Assembly (NCBI GenBank): GCA_025963635.1
Contig: JAOQAK010000063.1
Span: 186,001-250,000 of the forward strand
Origin: Ferruginibacter sp.
Lineage (GTDB): Bacteria; Bacteroidota; Bacteroidia; Chitinophagales; Chitinophagaceae
Length of the DNA stretch: 64,000 nt
Direction: 5' to 3'
Under the pieces are notes generated by a model. That model saw only the letters and a program-made list of their open reading frames with translations, made no database searches and was not told the origin of the DNA. Below, piece by piece: positions 8,687-17,076 of the stretch. The position numbers were made by a program, and so were the translations under genes. The first letter of the stretch is position 1. Each line of letters begins with the position of its first letter.

Positions 8687-8989
8687 ATGGAAGTAAATGA
8701 TGCGTTAATAGATAAATTGGCGAACCTTGCCCGGCTCCAGTTTGATGAGGCAGAAAAGGCGGGAATCAAAAACGACCTGCAACGGATGATTCAATTTGTA
8801 GAGAAATTAAATGAGCTCGACACATCGGGAGTAACGCCGCTGCTGCATATGAGCGATAACATTAATATATTGCGGGAAGACGAAGTAAAAGGAAGCATTA
8901 GCAGCCAGGAAGGTTTTAGAAATGCCCCCATGCATGATGATCAATTTTTTAAGGTGCCGAAAGTAATAAAAAAACAATCAATAAGTTAA
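8687..8989 (+). CDS. gatC: Asp-tRNA(Asn)/Glu-tRNA(Gln) amidotransferase subunit C
   Basis: A 100-residue GatC, the small linker subunit stabilising GatA and GatB in the tRNA-dependent amidotransferase. Typical features: N-terminal helix IDKLANLARLQFDE, central FVEKLNELDTSGVTPLLH, and the C-terminal segment NILREDEV...FFKVPKVI. Start at ATG 8687; the TTG codon just before it is less likely. gatA and gatB are not in the window, which is common because the three genes are often scattered in Bacteroidota. Confidence 0.93.
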   Translation: MEVNDALIDKLANLARLQFDEAEKAGIKNDLQRMIQFVEKLNELDTSGVTPLLHMSDNINILREDEVKGSISSQEGFRNAPMHDDQFFKVPKVIKKQSIS

Positions 8990-9045
8990 CGATAATTTTT
9001 ATAAATGCACTTAGCCGAATCTTTTAACGAGCCCAATTAAATCGT

Positions 9046-9759
9046 ATGCAAAAAATTATTCATCTCGAAAATATTTCTAAAAGTTATTACCTGGGTAAGC
9101 AGGAATTACCCGTACTCAAAGGCATTAACTTGGATATTTACAGAAATGAATATGTAGCCTTGATGGGCCCAAGTGGTTCAGGGAAATCAACCCTGATGAA
9201 TATCTTAGGTTGCCTTGATACGCCCACAGGAGGAAGATACATTTTAAACGGAAAAGATGTGAGCAGTATGCCAGACAACGATCTTGCCGAGGTGCGTAAT
9301 AAAGAAATTGGTTTCGTCTTTCAGCAATTTAATTTGTTGCCAAGGTTAACAGCTATTGAAAATGTGGCATTACCGCTGATTTACAGTGGTATTTCAAAAG
9401 CGGAGAGAATCGAAAGAGCGATGTCAGTATTGAGCAAAGTAAAATTGGAAGACAGGAGCAGTCATAAGCCAAACGAACTAAGTGGTGGACAGTGCCAAAG
9501 GGTTGCTATTGCAAGAGCGTTAATTAACAATCCTTCGATCATACTGGCGGATGAACCAACCGGTAACCTTGATTCCAAAACCTCACATGAGATCATGGAT
9601 ATTTTGGGTAAAATTCACAATGACGGAAATACCGTCATCCTGGTAACACATGAAGAGGACATTTCCTCGTTCGCCCACAGGGTGGTTCGCTTGAGAGACG
9701 GGATCATTGAAACAGACAGATTAAATGCCCATCCGGCTACAATTGCCCAACTTGTATAA
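9046..9759 (+). CDS. ABC transporter ATP-binding protein, MacB/LolD type
   Basis: A 237-residue ATPase of the MacB/LolD/FtsE clade. Walker A GPSGSGKST at 41-49, Q-loop FVFQQFNLLP, signature LSGGQCQR (Cys instead of the usual second Gln), Walker B IILADEPTGNLDS and H-loop VILVTHEE. These ATPases power lipoprotein release or peptide/macrolide efflux with a separate FtsX-like permease, which is not adjacent here. It sits between gatC and the cobalamin adenosyltransferase on the same strand with ~60-100 base gaps, so an operon is possible but functional linkage is unclear. Confidence 0.9.
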   Translation: MQKIIHLENISKSYYLGKQELPVLKGINLDIYRNEYVALMGPSGSGKSTLMNILGCLDTPTGGRYILNGKDVSSMPDNDLAEVRNKEIGFVFQQFNLLPRLTAIENVALPLIYSGISKAERIERAMSVLSKVKLEDRSSHKPNELSGGQCQRVAIARALINNPSIILADEPTGNLDSKTSHEIMDILGKIHNDGNTVILVTHEEDISSFAHRVVRLRDGIIETDRLNAHPATIAQLV

Positions 9760-9856
9760 ACCCGCGCCGAATTGCGTCCGCCTTGCCAGCCCCTACCCGC
9801 TTGGTATTTTTTAAACCAATCTCCTGCTTTTTTGTTGCGGTATAAAACCTCTTCTA

Positions 9857-10420
9857 ATGGCCCTAAAAATTTATACAAAAACCGGTGATCTTGGCAAAAC
9901 CAGTTTAATCGGTGGAACAAAAGTCCCCAAGAGTCATCTGCGTATTGAAAGCTACGGAACGATCGATGAATTGAATTCCTATTTAGGCCTGGTCAATGAT
10001 CTTTTAACTGATGAAAAGACAAGATTAATGCTTAAAGAAATCCAGGACCGCCTATTTACAATTGGATCTTCGCTGGCATGTGACCCTGAGAAAGAGCCCG
10101 TGATGAAAATCCCTGACCTAAAAGAAACAGATATTGAACTGCTTGAAAATGAAATAGACACAATGAACGTGCAACTGGTCCCTATGAAGCATTTTATCCT
10201 GCCTGTTGGCCACCCGGCTGTGTCTACAACACATATTGCCCGTTGCGTTTGTAGGCGTGCAGAAAGGATATGTGTGAATATGCAGGAACACGAATTGTTT
10301 GTTGATCCCCTTGTAATTAAATATATCAATCGCCTGAGCGATTACCTGTTTGTTTTGAGCCGCTATGCAGGGCACCTGTTGGGGGTGGAAGAGATTGCGT
10401 GGAAACCCAGAATAAATTAG
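9857..10420 (+). CDS. Cob(I)alamin adenosyltransferase, PduO type
   Basis: A 187-residue enzyme transferring the adenosyl group of ATP to cob(I)alamin to make coenzyme B12. The N-terminal ATP-binding signature TKTGDLGKTSLIGG, the family segment SYGTIDELNSYLG and the conserved VCRRAER helix identify the PduO/MMAB family, and the length is standard. No other B12 gene is nearby, so it probably serves a B12-dependent mutase or reductase elsewhere. It converges on the LolD-type ATPase gene across a palindromic repeat. Confidence 0.92.
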   Translation: MALKIYTKTGDLGKTSLIGGTKVPKSHLRIESYGTIDELNSYLGLVNDLLTDEKTRLMLKEIQDRLFTIGSSLACDPEKEPVMKIPDLKETDIELLENEIDTMNVQLVPMKHFILPVGHPAVSTTHIARCVCRRAERICVNMQEHELFVDPLVIKYINRLSDYLFVLSRYAGHLLGVEEIAWKPRIN

Positions 10421-10530
10421 CCAATTAGTTAATGTGCTGATTTGCTGATGAGCTTAGGGAGAATTAAAGGTGATCTAATCCGAATGCTAATCATTGCACC
10501 TTATCGAATTGGCACATTAGCTAATTATCC
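10421..10530. repeat. Palindromic spacer repeat, GTGCTAAT family, copy 1
   Basis: A left arm at 10423-10438 (AATTAGTTAATGTGCT) pairs with a right arm at 10511-10526 (GGCACATTAGCTAATT) with two G-T type mismatches. Between them lie further GCTGAT/GCTAAT words. The same composite element (TAATGTGCTGATTTGCT, an AGGGAGA-like core, then reversed GCTAAT words) occurs at 27877-27972. The right arm overlaps the last codons of the LolD-type gene. Located between convergent genes, it could serve as a two-way transcription end or be a remnant of a dispersed palindromic element. Confidence 0.75.
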
Positions 10531-11170
10531 TTCCATCCTTCATATGCAGTGTTCTGTCGCACATTCGAGCCAGTTCTTCATTGTGAGTTACGATGAGAAA
10601 AGTTTGATTGAGCTTATCTCTCAGATCAATAAATAACCGATGCAATTCCTTCGCGTTGGCGCTATCCAAATTACCCGTGGGCTCATCTGCCATAATGATG
10701 GAGGGATCATTTATTAAGGCTCTCGCCACCGCCACCCTTTGCTGTTCGCCGCCGGAAAGTTGCTGCGGCTTATTCTCCAAGCGGCCAGAAAGGCCTAAAG
10801 TTGTTAACAAATTAGTTGCTTTTTCAATTATTTCTTTTTTTCTGGTGCCGGCGATCCAGCCCGGAATACACACATTTTCCAGCGCAGTAAACTCTGGCAA
10901 CAGGTGATGAAATTGGAAAACAAACCCAATATTTTTATTCCTGAAAGCCGATAATTTTCTGCCGGCCAGTTCTTCAATTCGTTGCCCCTTTAAAGAAACC
11001 GTTCCCGCATCTGCTTTATCCAAAGTACCCAGAATGTGTAGCAGCGTGCTTTTGCCTGCACCCGAGGAACCAACGATGCTAACGATTTCTCCTTTAGCAA
11101 TTTGAATATCTACTCCTCTCAAAACCGGTAGCGGGCCGTAATTTTTAGTTATTTTCGTGGCTGTAAGCAT
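10517..11170 (-). CDS. lolD: ABC transporter ATP-binding protein, LolD type
   Basis: A 217-residue ATPase: Walker A GSSGAGKST (34-42), Q-loop FVFQFHHLLPEF, signature LSGGEQQR, Walker B IIMADEPTGNLDS, H-loop LIVTHNEE. Length and the HHLLPEFTALENV segment match LolD of the lipoprotein-releasing LolCDE complex at the inner membrane. The permease genes are not nearby, as often in Bacteroidota, so the assignment rests on sequence alone. Its stop codon lies within the right arm of a palindromic repeat shared with the convergent cobalamin adenosyltransferase gene. Confidence 0.85.
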   Translation of the reverse strand: MLTATKITKNYGPLPVLRGVDIQIAKGEIVSIVGSSGAGKSTLLHILGTLDKADAGTVSLKGQRIEELAGRKLSAFRNKNIGFVFQFHHLLPEFTALENVCIPGWIAGTRKKEIIEKATNLLTTLGLSGRLENKPQQLSGGEQQRVAVARALINDPSIIMADEPTGNLDSANAKELHRLFIDLRDKLNQTFLIVTHNEELARMCDRTLHMKDGRIIS

Positions 11171-11266
11171 CCGGCTAAAGTAATTAATTATTAATAATTA
11201 ACACGGTACACAAGGGTATATTTGGCGGTTTTTTACATGGGTAGAAAACAAGATTAAAAAAACACA

Positions 11267-11297
11267 TTTGTTTAATTCCACCAAACTTTTACATTTG
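11267..11297 (+). promoter_or_regulatory. Bacteroidota-type promoter of the DUF2795 gene
   Basis: TTTG at 11267-11270, exactly 19 bases, then TACATTTG at 11290-11297: a full match to the Bacteroidota housekeeping consensus TTTG-N19-TANNTTTG. Transcription should begin about 5-8 bases after the second box, leaving a leader of some 15-20 bases before ATG 11320. This is the clearest promoter I could find by eye in the window. Confidence 0.75.
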
Positions 11298-11319
11298 CAA
11301 AAATTAAAACACACAGACG

Positions 11320-11541
11320 ATGTTTTGGACACTAGAATTAGCCTCCCATTTAGAAGATGCACCTTGGCCCGCAACAAAAGATGAACTAATAGATTATGCA
11401 ATCAGAAGTGGTGCACCTATTGAAGTAATTGAAAACCTGCAGGAGCTGGATGACGAAGGTGAAGTTTATGAAGGGTTGGAAGATATCTGGCCGGATTATC
11501 CAAGCCAGGAAGATTTCTTTTTCAATGAAGATGAATACTAA
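11320..11541 (+). CDS. DUF2795 domain protein
   Basis: A 73-residue acidic cytoplasmic protein. The DUF2795 core is visible: AIRSGAPIEVIENLQEL (about residues 28-44) preceded by WPATKDELIDYA. The C-terminus is very acidic (PSQEDFFFNEDEY). This family is widespread and usually stand-alone in Bacteroidota, with no established function that I know. It is a monocistronic unit with a strong promoter upstream and a two-way terminator downstream, suggesting high constitutive expression. Confidence 0.85.
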   Translation: MFWTLELASHLEDAPWPATKDELIDYAIRSGAPIEVIENLQELDDEGEVYEGLEDIWPDYPSQEDFFFNEDEY

Positions 11542-11616
11542 AAATAGCTACTCCTTAAACTAGCCGGCCCAATTGAGCGTGCCTGTTTAAAGAAGAAAAT
11601 CTCTACAGAAAATTCA

Positions 11617-11645
11617 AAGCCACCAATGCTTAGTTGGTGGCTTTC
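11617..11645. terminator. Bidirectional intrinsic terminator
   Basis: An 11-bp perfect stem AAAGCCACCAA/TTGGTGGCTTT with a 7-base loop. It lies between the convergent DUF2795 (+) and SemiSWEET (-) genes. The A-rich left and T-containing right edges allow termination in both directions. Confidence 0.8.
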
Positions 11646-11668
11646 GTATTATGATTCTGTGAAAATTG

Positions 11669-11929
11669 CTATTTTTTTGCGTACCGCAATTTAAAGTAGA
11701 TGAGGAGCAGTGATAAAAAACAGATGATCCCGTTACAAATTATCACTGGCAGCAGTTCCTTCCCCACTCCATACACAAGCCAAATCACGGTGCTTAGGAA
11801 AACGATCATCATCATCGTTAAATTCAGATCGGCTACGCTTTTTGTTTTCCATGTTTGATATACTTGTGGGATAAACGTAATGCTGCTTAAAACAGACCCT
11901 GACAGTCCAACTACTTCAATCCAATCCAT
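11669..11929 (-). CDS. SemiSWEET-type sugar transporter (PQ-loop protein)
   Basis: An 86-residue inner-membrane protein with three TM helices forming one PQ-loop/MtN3 repeat. The PQ motif is in FIPQVYQTWKTKSVADL, followed by LTMMMIVFLSTVIWLVYG. Bacterial SemiSWEETs dimerise to carry mono- or disaccharides down their gradient. Start placed at ATG 11929, which gives the standard length; the open frame continues to 12004 without added homology. Substrate unknown. Confidence 0.88.
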   Translation of the reverse strand: MDWIEVVGLSGSVLSSITFIPQVYQTWKTKSVADLNLTMMMIVFLSTVIWLVYGVGKELLPVIICNGIICFLSLLLIYFKLRYAKK

Positions 11930-12095
11930 GATATTATTTTTATAACCAGATACTTGAAAACGGGAATTTATATGACCACTGCGTGTTTGGGCATTGGCAA
12001 CCAACCCATCTTTTTAGCTTGCTGTAGTTTGATTTCAAGGAAGAAAAACTCATGAACCCTCCTGGCATCTGCTAAATAAAATAAAACGCAACAGA

Positions 12096-12908
12096 CTATT
12101 TCTCCATTTGCTCTATTACGGCCTGGGTTGCACCTGTGAAGGAGAATCCTCCATCGTGGAAAAGATTTTGCATCGTTACCATCCTGGTGAGATCACTGAA
12201 AAGTGTTACGCAATAATTGGCACAATCTTCCGAACTGGCATTTCCCATCGGGCTCATCTTTTCCGCATAACTGATAAATCCTTCAAAGCCTTTTACCCCG
12301 CTCCCGGCCGTTGTTCGTGTAGGCGACTGCGATACCGTGTTTACCCTAACATGCTTTTTTAATGCATAATGATACCCGAAGCTACGGGCAACACTTTCAA
12401 GCAGCGCTTTGGCATCCGCCATTTCGTTGTAGTCGGGGAACACGCGTTGTGCGGCAATATAAGTGAGCGCTATAACACTTCCCCATTCATTAATTGCATC
12501 CAGCTTCATTGCGGTAGCCAGTACCCGATGCAGGCTCATTGCGGAAATATCGAGGGTTTTTGCATTAAATGCATAATCAATATCTGTATATTGTTTCCCT
12601 TTTCTAACATTCAGGCTCATGCCTATTGAATGCAAAACAAAATCAACACCGCCTCCAAAATGCTCCATTGCCTTTGTGAAAAGAGCATTCACATCATCAT
12701 CGCTGCTTACATCACAGGGAATTACAGGTGCATTTACCAGGCCTGCCAATTTATTGATTTCTCCCATACGCATTGCCACTGGCGCATTGGTCAATAATAA
12801 TTCGGCTCCTTCCTCGTGGCAGCGCAACGCAGTTTTCCAGGCGATAGACTTTTCATCCAACGCACCAAATATTATCCCTTTCTTTCCTTTCAGTAAATTA
12901 TACGGCAT
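12096..12908 (-). CDS. fabI: Enoyl-[acyl-carrier-protein] reductase (NADH)
   Basis: A 270-residue short-chain dehydrogenase family enzyme performing the last step of fatty acid elongation. FabI hallmarks: GALDEKSIAWKTA nucleotide-binding loop (~15-27), FVLHSIGMS, and the catalytic Y-x6-K (Tyr160, Lys167) in PDYNEMADAKALLE, followed by RVNTVSQSPTRTTAG. The opening PYNLLKGKKGIIFG is typical of Bacteroidota FabI. The gene stands alone on the minus strand after a small membrane protein gene. Confidence 0.95.
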   Translation of the reverse strand: MPYNLLKGKKGIIFGALDEKSIAWKTALRCHEEGAELLLTNAPVAMRMGEINKLAGLVNAPVIPCDVSSDDDVNALFTKAMEHFGGGVDFVLHSIGMSLNVRKGKQYTDIDYAFNAKTLDISAMSLHRVLATAMKLDAINEWGSVIALTYIAAQRVFPDYNEMADAKALLESVARSFGYHYALKKHVRVNTVSQSPTRTTAGSGVKGFEGFISYAEKMSPMGNASSEDCANYCVTLFSDLTRMVTMQNLFHDGGFSFTGATQAVIEQMEK

Positions 12909-12942
12909 GTTTTGTTTTATTTGAGCGGTAAAAATAGCATTC

Positions 12943-13158
12943 TTATCTTTTAAAGAAAAAATCTTTAAAGTAAATTATCATAAAGGCAGTAATAAATACC
13001 AATGCAAAAACAACAACGGCACTTAATGCAAGAAATAGTACCAGGTGTAAAATGGATTTACGTGGATTGATGCTGGCTCTTAAGAACTTCTGTAGTTGAA
13101 GAGAGATTACTGTTGCAATGATTACCAGTAATAAGATAAGTAAATTTCGATATGCCAA
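12943..13158 (-). CDS. Small two-TM membrane protein, unknown
   Basis: A 71-residue protein with a helix at ~5-23 and a longer hydrophobic segment at ~40-64, ending in a basic FKDFFFKR tail. The only start in frame is TTG at 13158. It lies between recN and fabI on the same strand, 47 bases downstream of recN and 34 upstream of fabI, so it may be cotranscribed with both. No family recognised. Coding status is supported by its clean membrane topology and the tight spacing, not by homology. Confidence 0.5.
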   Translation of the reverse strand: MAYRNLLILLLVIIATVISLQLQKFLRASINPRKSILHLVLFLALSAVVVFALVFITAFMIIYFKDFFFKR

Positions 13159-13205
13159 GGCGGGTTTATTTTCGTGAGGTATTTCTTTCGTCTTAGTACT
13201 GAGTA

Positions 13206-14867
13206 CTAAGTACCAAGACTAACCATCTCCCTGGCATTTTCCAAAGCCGCAGCCGTAGGCCTTTCTCCGCCTAGCATTTGTGCGATAGTGGTTATCCGCT
13301 CTTCGTGATTTAGCAAACGGATAGAAGTCGTGATCTTATCGCCCTGGATCGCTTTGAAAACAAAATAATGAGCAGATGCCTTTGCAGCAATTTGCGGCTG
13401 GTGAGTTATTGAGATCAATTGGTGGGCAATGGATAAATCCTTCATGATAACGCCTACCTGCTTTGCGGCTTCCCCGCTGATACCGGTATCAATTTCATCA
13501 AATATCAATGTGGGTAAATGTAGTTTCCTGGCGACCAACGATTTTATACAAAGCATGATCCTGCTTAATTCTCCCCCACTCGCCACTTTATTAAGCGCTT
13601 CAAAGCGGCCGCTTTTATTGGCGTCAAACAAAAATTCAATTGCGTCGCTGCCATTTACGTTTAAAGCGCCCGTTTTTACCTGCACTTTTACCTGTGCATT
13701 CGGCATACCTACCTGCGCCAGCAGCCTGTTCACTTTTTCGGTAAATGGATTTACCGTTTTATGCCTGTTTGTGGATATTAAGCCTGCCAACTCCTCGCAA
13801 CGTAGCAATAACTCCCCTGCTTCTTTCTCCTTTTGAGCGATTGCTTCACTGATATTTAAAATCTCAGTCAGCTTTTGCTGTAAGCTGTTTTTTATGGCCA
13901 GTAATTCATTGGTAGAATTTACAGCATGCTTTTTTAATAAACGGTAACCCAATGAAATTTTGTCATTGATCACCTGGATCCTTTCAGCATCGTAATGAAT
14001 ATTTACATCAATGGTTTCCAGTTCATCGCCGATATCCTGCAATTCTACCTGTGCGCTGCGCAGGCGTTTATTGAGGTCTTCGATGGCAGGGTAATATGGT
14101 TCCACTGCATGCAATTTGTTCCCCAGCGATCGCAGTTGCTGTACAATTGGTAATTCGCTGTCCTTCAATTCAAAATAAATAGCAGCCAATTGCTGCTTGA
14201 TATTTTCAGCATTACTGAGCAACTTCATCTCTGCATCCAGTAGCTCAAGTTCATCGGCTTTAAATCCGGCTTCTTCAAGCTCGTCAAACAAAAACTGGTT
14301 GTAATCCAACGCAGCATTAGCAGTTTGCTGATCCAGCACAAGTATAGCCAGTTCTTTTTTTGCTTTTGTATAAGAACTAAAAGCGCTTCTATATCCAGGT
14401 AACAAATCGCCATTACCCGCGATTGCGTCTATTACTTCTCTTTGAAAGTCATCATCGCCCAATTCGAGAGCGTCAAACTGCTGATGCAGATCTACGAGCA
14501 AAGAACTCAATTCCTTCAATTGAGTTAAATTAACGGGCGTATCATTTATGAAGGCTCTTGATTTTCCATTGACGGCAATTTCTCTTCTCACCACCAGTTC
14601 CTCTTCCATATCCAGTTCATGATACTTGAGAAATGATTTCACGGGTTTATTATCCTTTGCCTTAAAATATCCTTCTACCACGCATTTCTTCGCCTTATTC
14701 ATTAAGGTATTACTTTCGGCACGTTCACCCAATATAAGGCTCAGTGCCCCCATCAATATACTTTTACCGGCACCGGTTTCACCCGTAATAATATTCAAGC
14801 CTGCGGAGAAATCAATAATGATCTCATCAATGATCGCATAATTCTGTATAAAAAGTTTTTGAAGCAT
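13206..14867 (-). CDS. recN: DNA repair protein RecN
   Basis: A 553-residue SMC-like ATPase acting early in double-strand-break repair. Walker A GETGAGKS at residues 29-36 in the canonical N-terminus (LFIQNYAIIDE...GLNIITGETGAGKSI). Two coiled-coil arms follow. The C-terminal half has the signature LNKVASGGELSRIML and Walker B LIFDEIDTGISGEA, then the ISITHQPQIAA switch. ATG at 14867 gives the normal start; a frame extension to 14969 is not RecN-like. Near-complete domain architecture, so assignment is firm. Confidence 0.96.
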   Translation of the reverse strand: MLQKLFIQNYAIIDEIIIDFSAGLNIITGETGAGKSILMGALSLILGERAESNTLMNKAKKCVVEGYFKAKDNKPVKSFLKYHELDMEEELVVRREIAVNGKSRAFINDTPVNLTQLKELSSLLVDLHQQFDALELGDDDFQREVIDAIAGNGDLLPGYRSAFSSYTKAKKELAILVLDQQTANAALDYNQFLFDELEEAGFKADELELLDAEMKLLSNAENIKQQLAAIYFELKDSELPIVQQLRSLGNKLHAVEPYYPAIEDLNKRLRSAQVELQDIGDELETIDVNIHYDAERIQVINDKISLGYRLLKKHAVNSTNELLAIKNSLQQKLTEILNISEAIAQKEKEAGELLLRCEELAGLISTNRHKTVNPFTEKVNRLLAQVGMPNAQVKVQVKTGALNVNGSDAIEFLFDANKSGRFEALNKVASGGELSRIMLCIKSLVARKLHLPTLIFDEIDTGISGEAAKQVGVIMKDLSIAHQLISITHQPQIAAKASAHYFVFKAIQGDKITTSIRLLNHEERITTIAQMLGGERPTAAALENAREMVSLGT

Positions 14868-15023
14868 ATCAGGCAGCAAATTAGTTTTTTTTTGCCGATG
14901 GGTGCACAGATTCCCAAAAGCTTCTCTAAAATTTTTGCGCAGTTTTAATGTGCATTTTTGATTACGCAAACAATTGGAATGTTACAAAAAAGTTTTGGGT
15001 AGCTTAATTACTGTAAATAGAGA

Positions 15024-15059
15024 AAGGCACCTCAAATTGAAGTGCCTTGTCGTTTTTTT
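15024..15059 (+). terminator. Hairpin with T-run in the orientation opposite to both flanking genes
   Basis: Arms AAGGCACCTC (15024-15033) and GAAGTGCCTT (15039-15048) with one G-T type mismatch and a 5-base loop, followed by seven Ts at 15053-15059. As an intrinsic terminator it works for rightward transcription, yet recN and the zinc-ribbon gene both run leftward. It may end an antisense or small transcript, or act on the other strand as a weak element. Confidence 0.65.
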
Positions 15060-15112
15060 ATGTTTTTGAATAATGCAGATGTCAATATTTACCATTGACT
15101 GCTGCCATTCGA

Positions 15113-15868
15113 CTATTTAATTTCAACACTGTCGTTCAAATCAATGTCCACTAATATGCGACCGCAGTTTTCACAAACGATCACTTTTTTCCGTAATTTA
15201 ATCTCGCTTTGCTTTTGTGGTGGAATTGCATGAAAACAGCCGCCGCAACTATCTCTTTCAACCGGCACTACTGCCAGGCCGTTGCGATAATTTTTGCGAA
15301 TACGGTCATAACTTAAAATAAGACGTTCATCTACATGGCTTCTTGCTTCTTCTGCAAGTTTATTGTACTGTTTCTCTTCTTTTTCATTCTCAGCGATGAT
15401 TTTCTCCAGTTCACCTTTTTTACCAGCCAGGTTGTTTTCTTTTACTGCAACCGCCTTTTTTGCGGCTTCCAATTGCCTTGCTTTTTCACCTACTTCTTCA
15501 GTAGCATCTTTAATATGCTTTTCGCAAAGCTTCACTTCAAGGGTTTGCATCTCAATCTCCTTGTTGATCGCTTCGAACTCCCGGTTGTTCTTTACATTAT
15601 CGCTTTGCTTTTCATACTTTTTTATCAGCGCCTCTGCTTCCTTAATCGCCTCCTTTTTTTGGTTAATAAATTCCTGCATTCCGTTGATCTCTTCTTCCAC
15701 CCTTGTTTGACGGGCATGCAGACCTTCAATTTCATCCTCCAGATCTTTTACTTCAATCGGTAATTCACCTTTCAGAATTTGAATTTCATCCAGCTTACAA
15801 TCTACTTTCTGTAAATTTACAAGTGCTGTTAATTTTTCTTCAACTGAGAAATCTTTTACTGCGGGCAT
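15113..15868 (-). CDS. Coiled-coil protein with C-terminal C4 zinc ribbon (zf-RING_7)
   Basis: A 251-residue protein: a long charged coiled coil over ~10-185 (KKEAIKEAEALIKKYEKQS, KKGELEKIIAENEKEEKQY) followed by a zinc ribbon with CGGC and CENC pairs (CGGCFHAIPPQKQSEIKL then VIVCENCGRIL). This matches the widespread CT398/zf-RING_7 family, proposed to bind nucleic acids or to assist secretion and cell-division proteins; biological role not settled. In Bacteroidota it commonly neighbours the Nif3-like gene, as here, and the 83-base gap suggests cotranscription. Confidence 0.88.
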   Translation of the reverse strand: MPAVKDFSVEEKLTALVNLQKVDCKLDEIQILKGELPIEVKDLEDEIEGLHARQTRVEEEINGMQEFINQKKEAIKEAEALIKKYEKQSDNVKNNREFEAINKEIEMQTLEVKLCEKHIKDATEEVGEKARQLEAAKKAVAVKENNLAGKKGELEKIIAENEKEEKQYNKLAEEARSHVDERLILSYDRIRKNYRNGLAVVPVERDSCGGCFHAIPPQKQSEIKLRKKVIVCENCGRILVDIDLNDSVEIK

Positions 15869-15951
15869 ATATTGTTTGAAATTTATTGTTGATGTTTATT
15901 GTTCCTCTTCCAGGCAACCTGTTCAACTAAATTTTTGCAGTTTTAAAGCTT

Positions 15952-17061
15952 TTAGGACTTTGGACCGGTAAAATAGTTGACAGGATTGGTTTTAACTCCT
16001 GTTTTTAGGACGGCAAAGGTAGTGAATTTTTCCCTTAAAATGTCAAATAGCAATTCTATGGTAAACTGCTCACTTTCGTAATGCCCGATGTCGGCGATAA
16101 CCATTTTCCCGTCAGCATCAAAAAACTCATGATATTTAACATCGCCGGTTATATAGAAATCAGCACCGGCTGCTATCCCCGCACCCGTCAGGAAACTTCC
16201 TGCACCACCACAAAGAGCGACTTTTTTCACATTTTTCCCCATCAAAGGGGTATGCCTGACAACTGAAAGGTTAAATATTTTGGTTAGAAGCTGCAAAAAT
16301 TTATCTTCCGGTAGAGCGTTTTCCAGATCGCCGACTAATCCGCTGCCGATTTGCTGGTGCATATTATCTAAAGGAATTATATCATACGCAACTTCCTCAT
16401 AGGGATGCGTTTTTAACATTGCCTTTAATATCGGACTTTCAAGCCAGGAAGGAAAAATCACCTCAATTTTGGTCTCATTTTCAGTATACCTGGTTCCAGA
16501 TGTTCCAACAAAAGGATCGGTACCTTCTCCACCCTTAAAAGTGCCTTTTCCGCTGGCATTAAAACTACATTCACTGTAATTGCCAACCTGTCCGCCACCT
16601 GCGTCAAACATGGCTGCCCTAACTGCCTCCGCATGCAGATCTGGCGCATAGGTTATCATTTTTTTTAATAAGCCTTTTTTAGGTTGCAGGATTTTGCGAT
16701 TTTTCAATCCCAGCAAATCGGCTATTTTACCATTAACTCCCTGTATGATATTGTCAAGGTTGGTATGAATGGCATAAATGGCAACATCATTTTTGATAGC
16801 AGCAATAACCGTTTTCTCTATGTAATTTTTTCCGTTAATCTTTTTAAGTCCGCTGAAAATAATCGGGTGATGCCCCACGATTAGATTACATTTCTTTTCA
16901 ATTGCCTCCAGCACCACCGCCTCGGTTGCGTCGAGCGTTGTAATGATGCCTGTACATTCCCATGCCGGGCTCCCGGTTATTAGGCCGGCGTTATCATAGC
17001 CTTCCTGCAAAGCCGGCGGCGCAATGGTTTCTAAAAAAGATGTAATATCTTGTATTTTCAT
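15952..17061 (-). CDS. Nif3-like dinuclear metal-centre protein
   Basis: A 369-residue member of the Nif3/GTP cyclohydrolase I type 2 superfamily that forms toroidal hexamers with two metals per subunit. Metal ligands are visible in IVGHHPIIFSGLKKI near residue 62 and in the C-terminal IADIGHYESEQF. The length reflects the ~100-residue insert (about 125-230) present in the YqfO-type subgroup. Precise activity unknown in this family. Its start codon is only 15 bases from that of the divergent M32 carboxypeptidase gene. Confidence 0.93.
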   Translation of the reverse strand: MKIQDITSFLETIAPPALQEGYDNAGLITGSPAWECTGIITTLDATEAVVLEAIEKKCNLIVGHHPIIFSGLKKINGKNYIEKTVIAAIKNDVAIYAIHTNLDNIIQGVNGKIADLLGLKNRKILQPKKGLLKKMITYAPDLHAEAVRAAMFDAGGGQVGNYSECSFNASGKGTFKGGEGTDPFVGTSGTRYTENETKIEVIFPSWLESPILKAMLKTHPYEEVAYDIIPLDNMHQQIGSGLVGDLENALPEDKFLQLLTKIFNLSVVRHTPLMGKNVKKVALCGGAGSFLTGAGIAAGADFYITGDVKYHEFFDADGKMVIADIGHYESEQFTIELLFDILREKFTTFAVLKTGVKTNPVNYFTGPKS

Positions 17062-17076
17062 TTTAAAAATTGATGG

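Noticed and set aside
15335..15763. Long + strand ORFs opposite the zinc-ribbon coiled-coil gene
   Set aside because: Shadows of a Lys/Glu-rich coiled coil, which reads as Phe/Leu/Ser-rich on the other strand.
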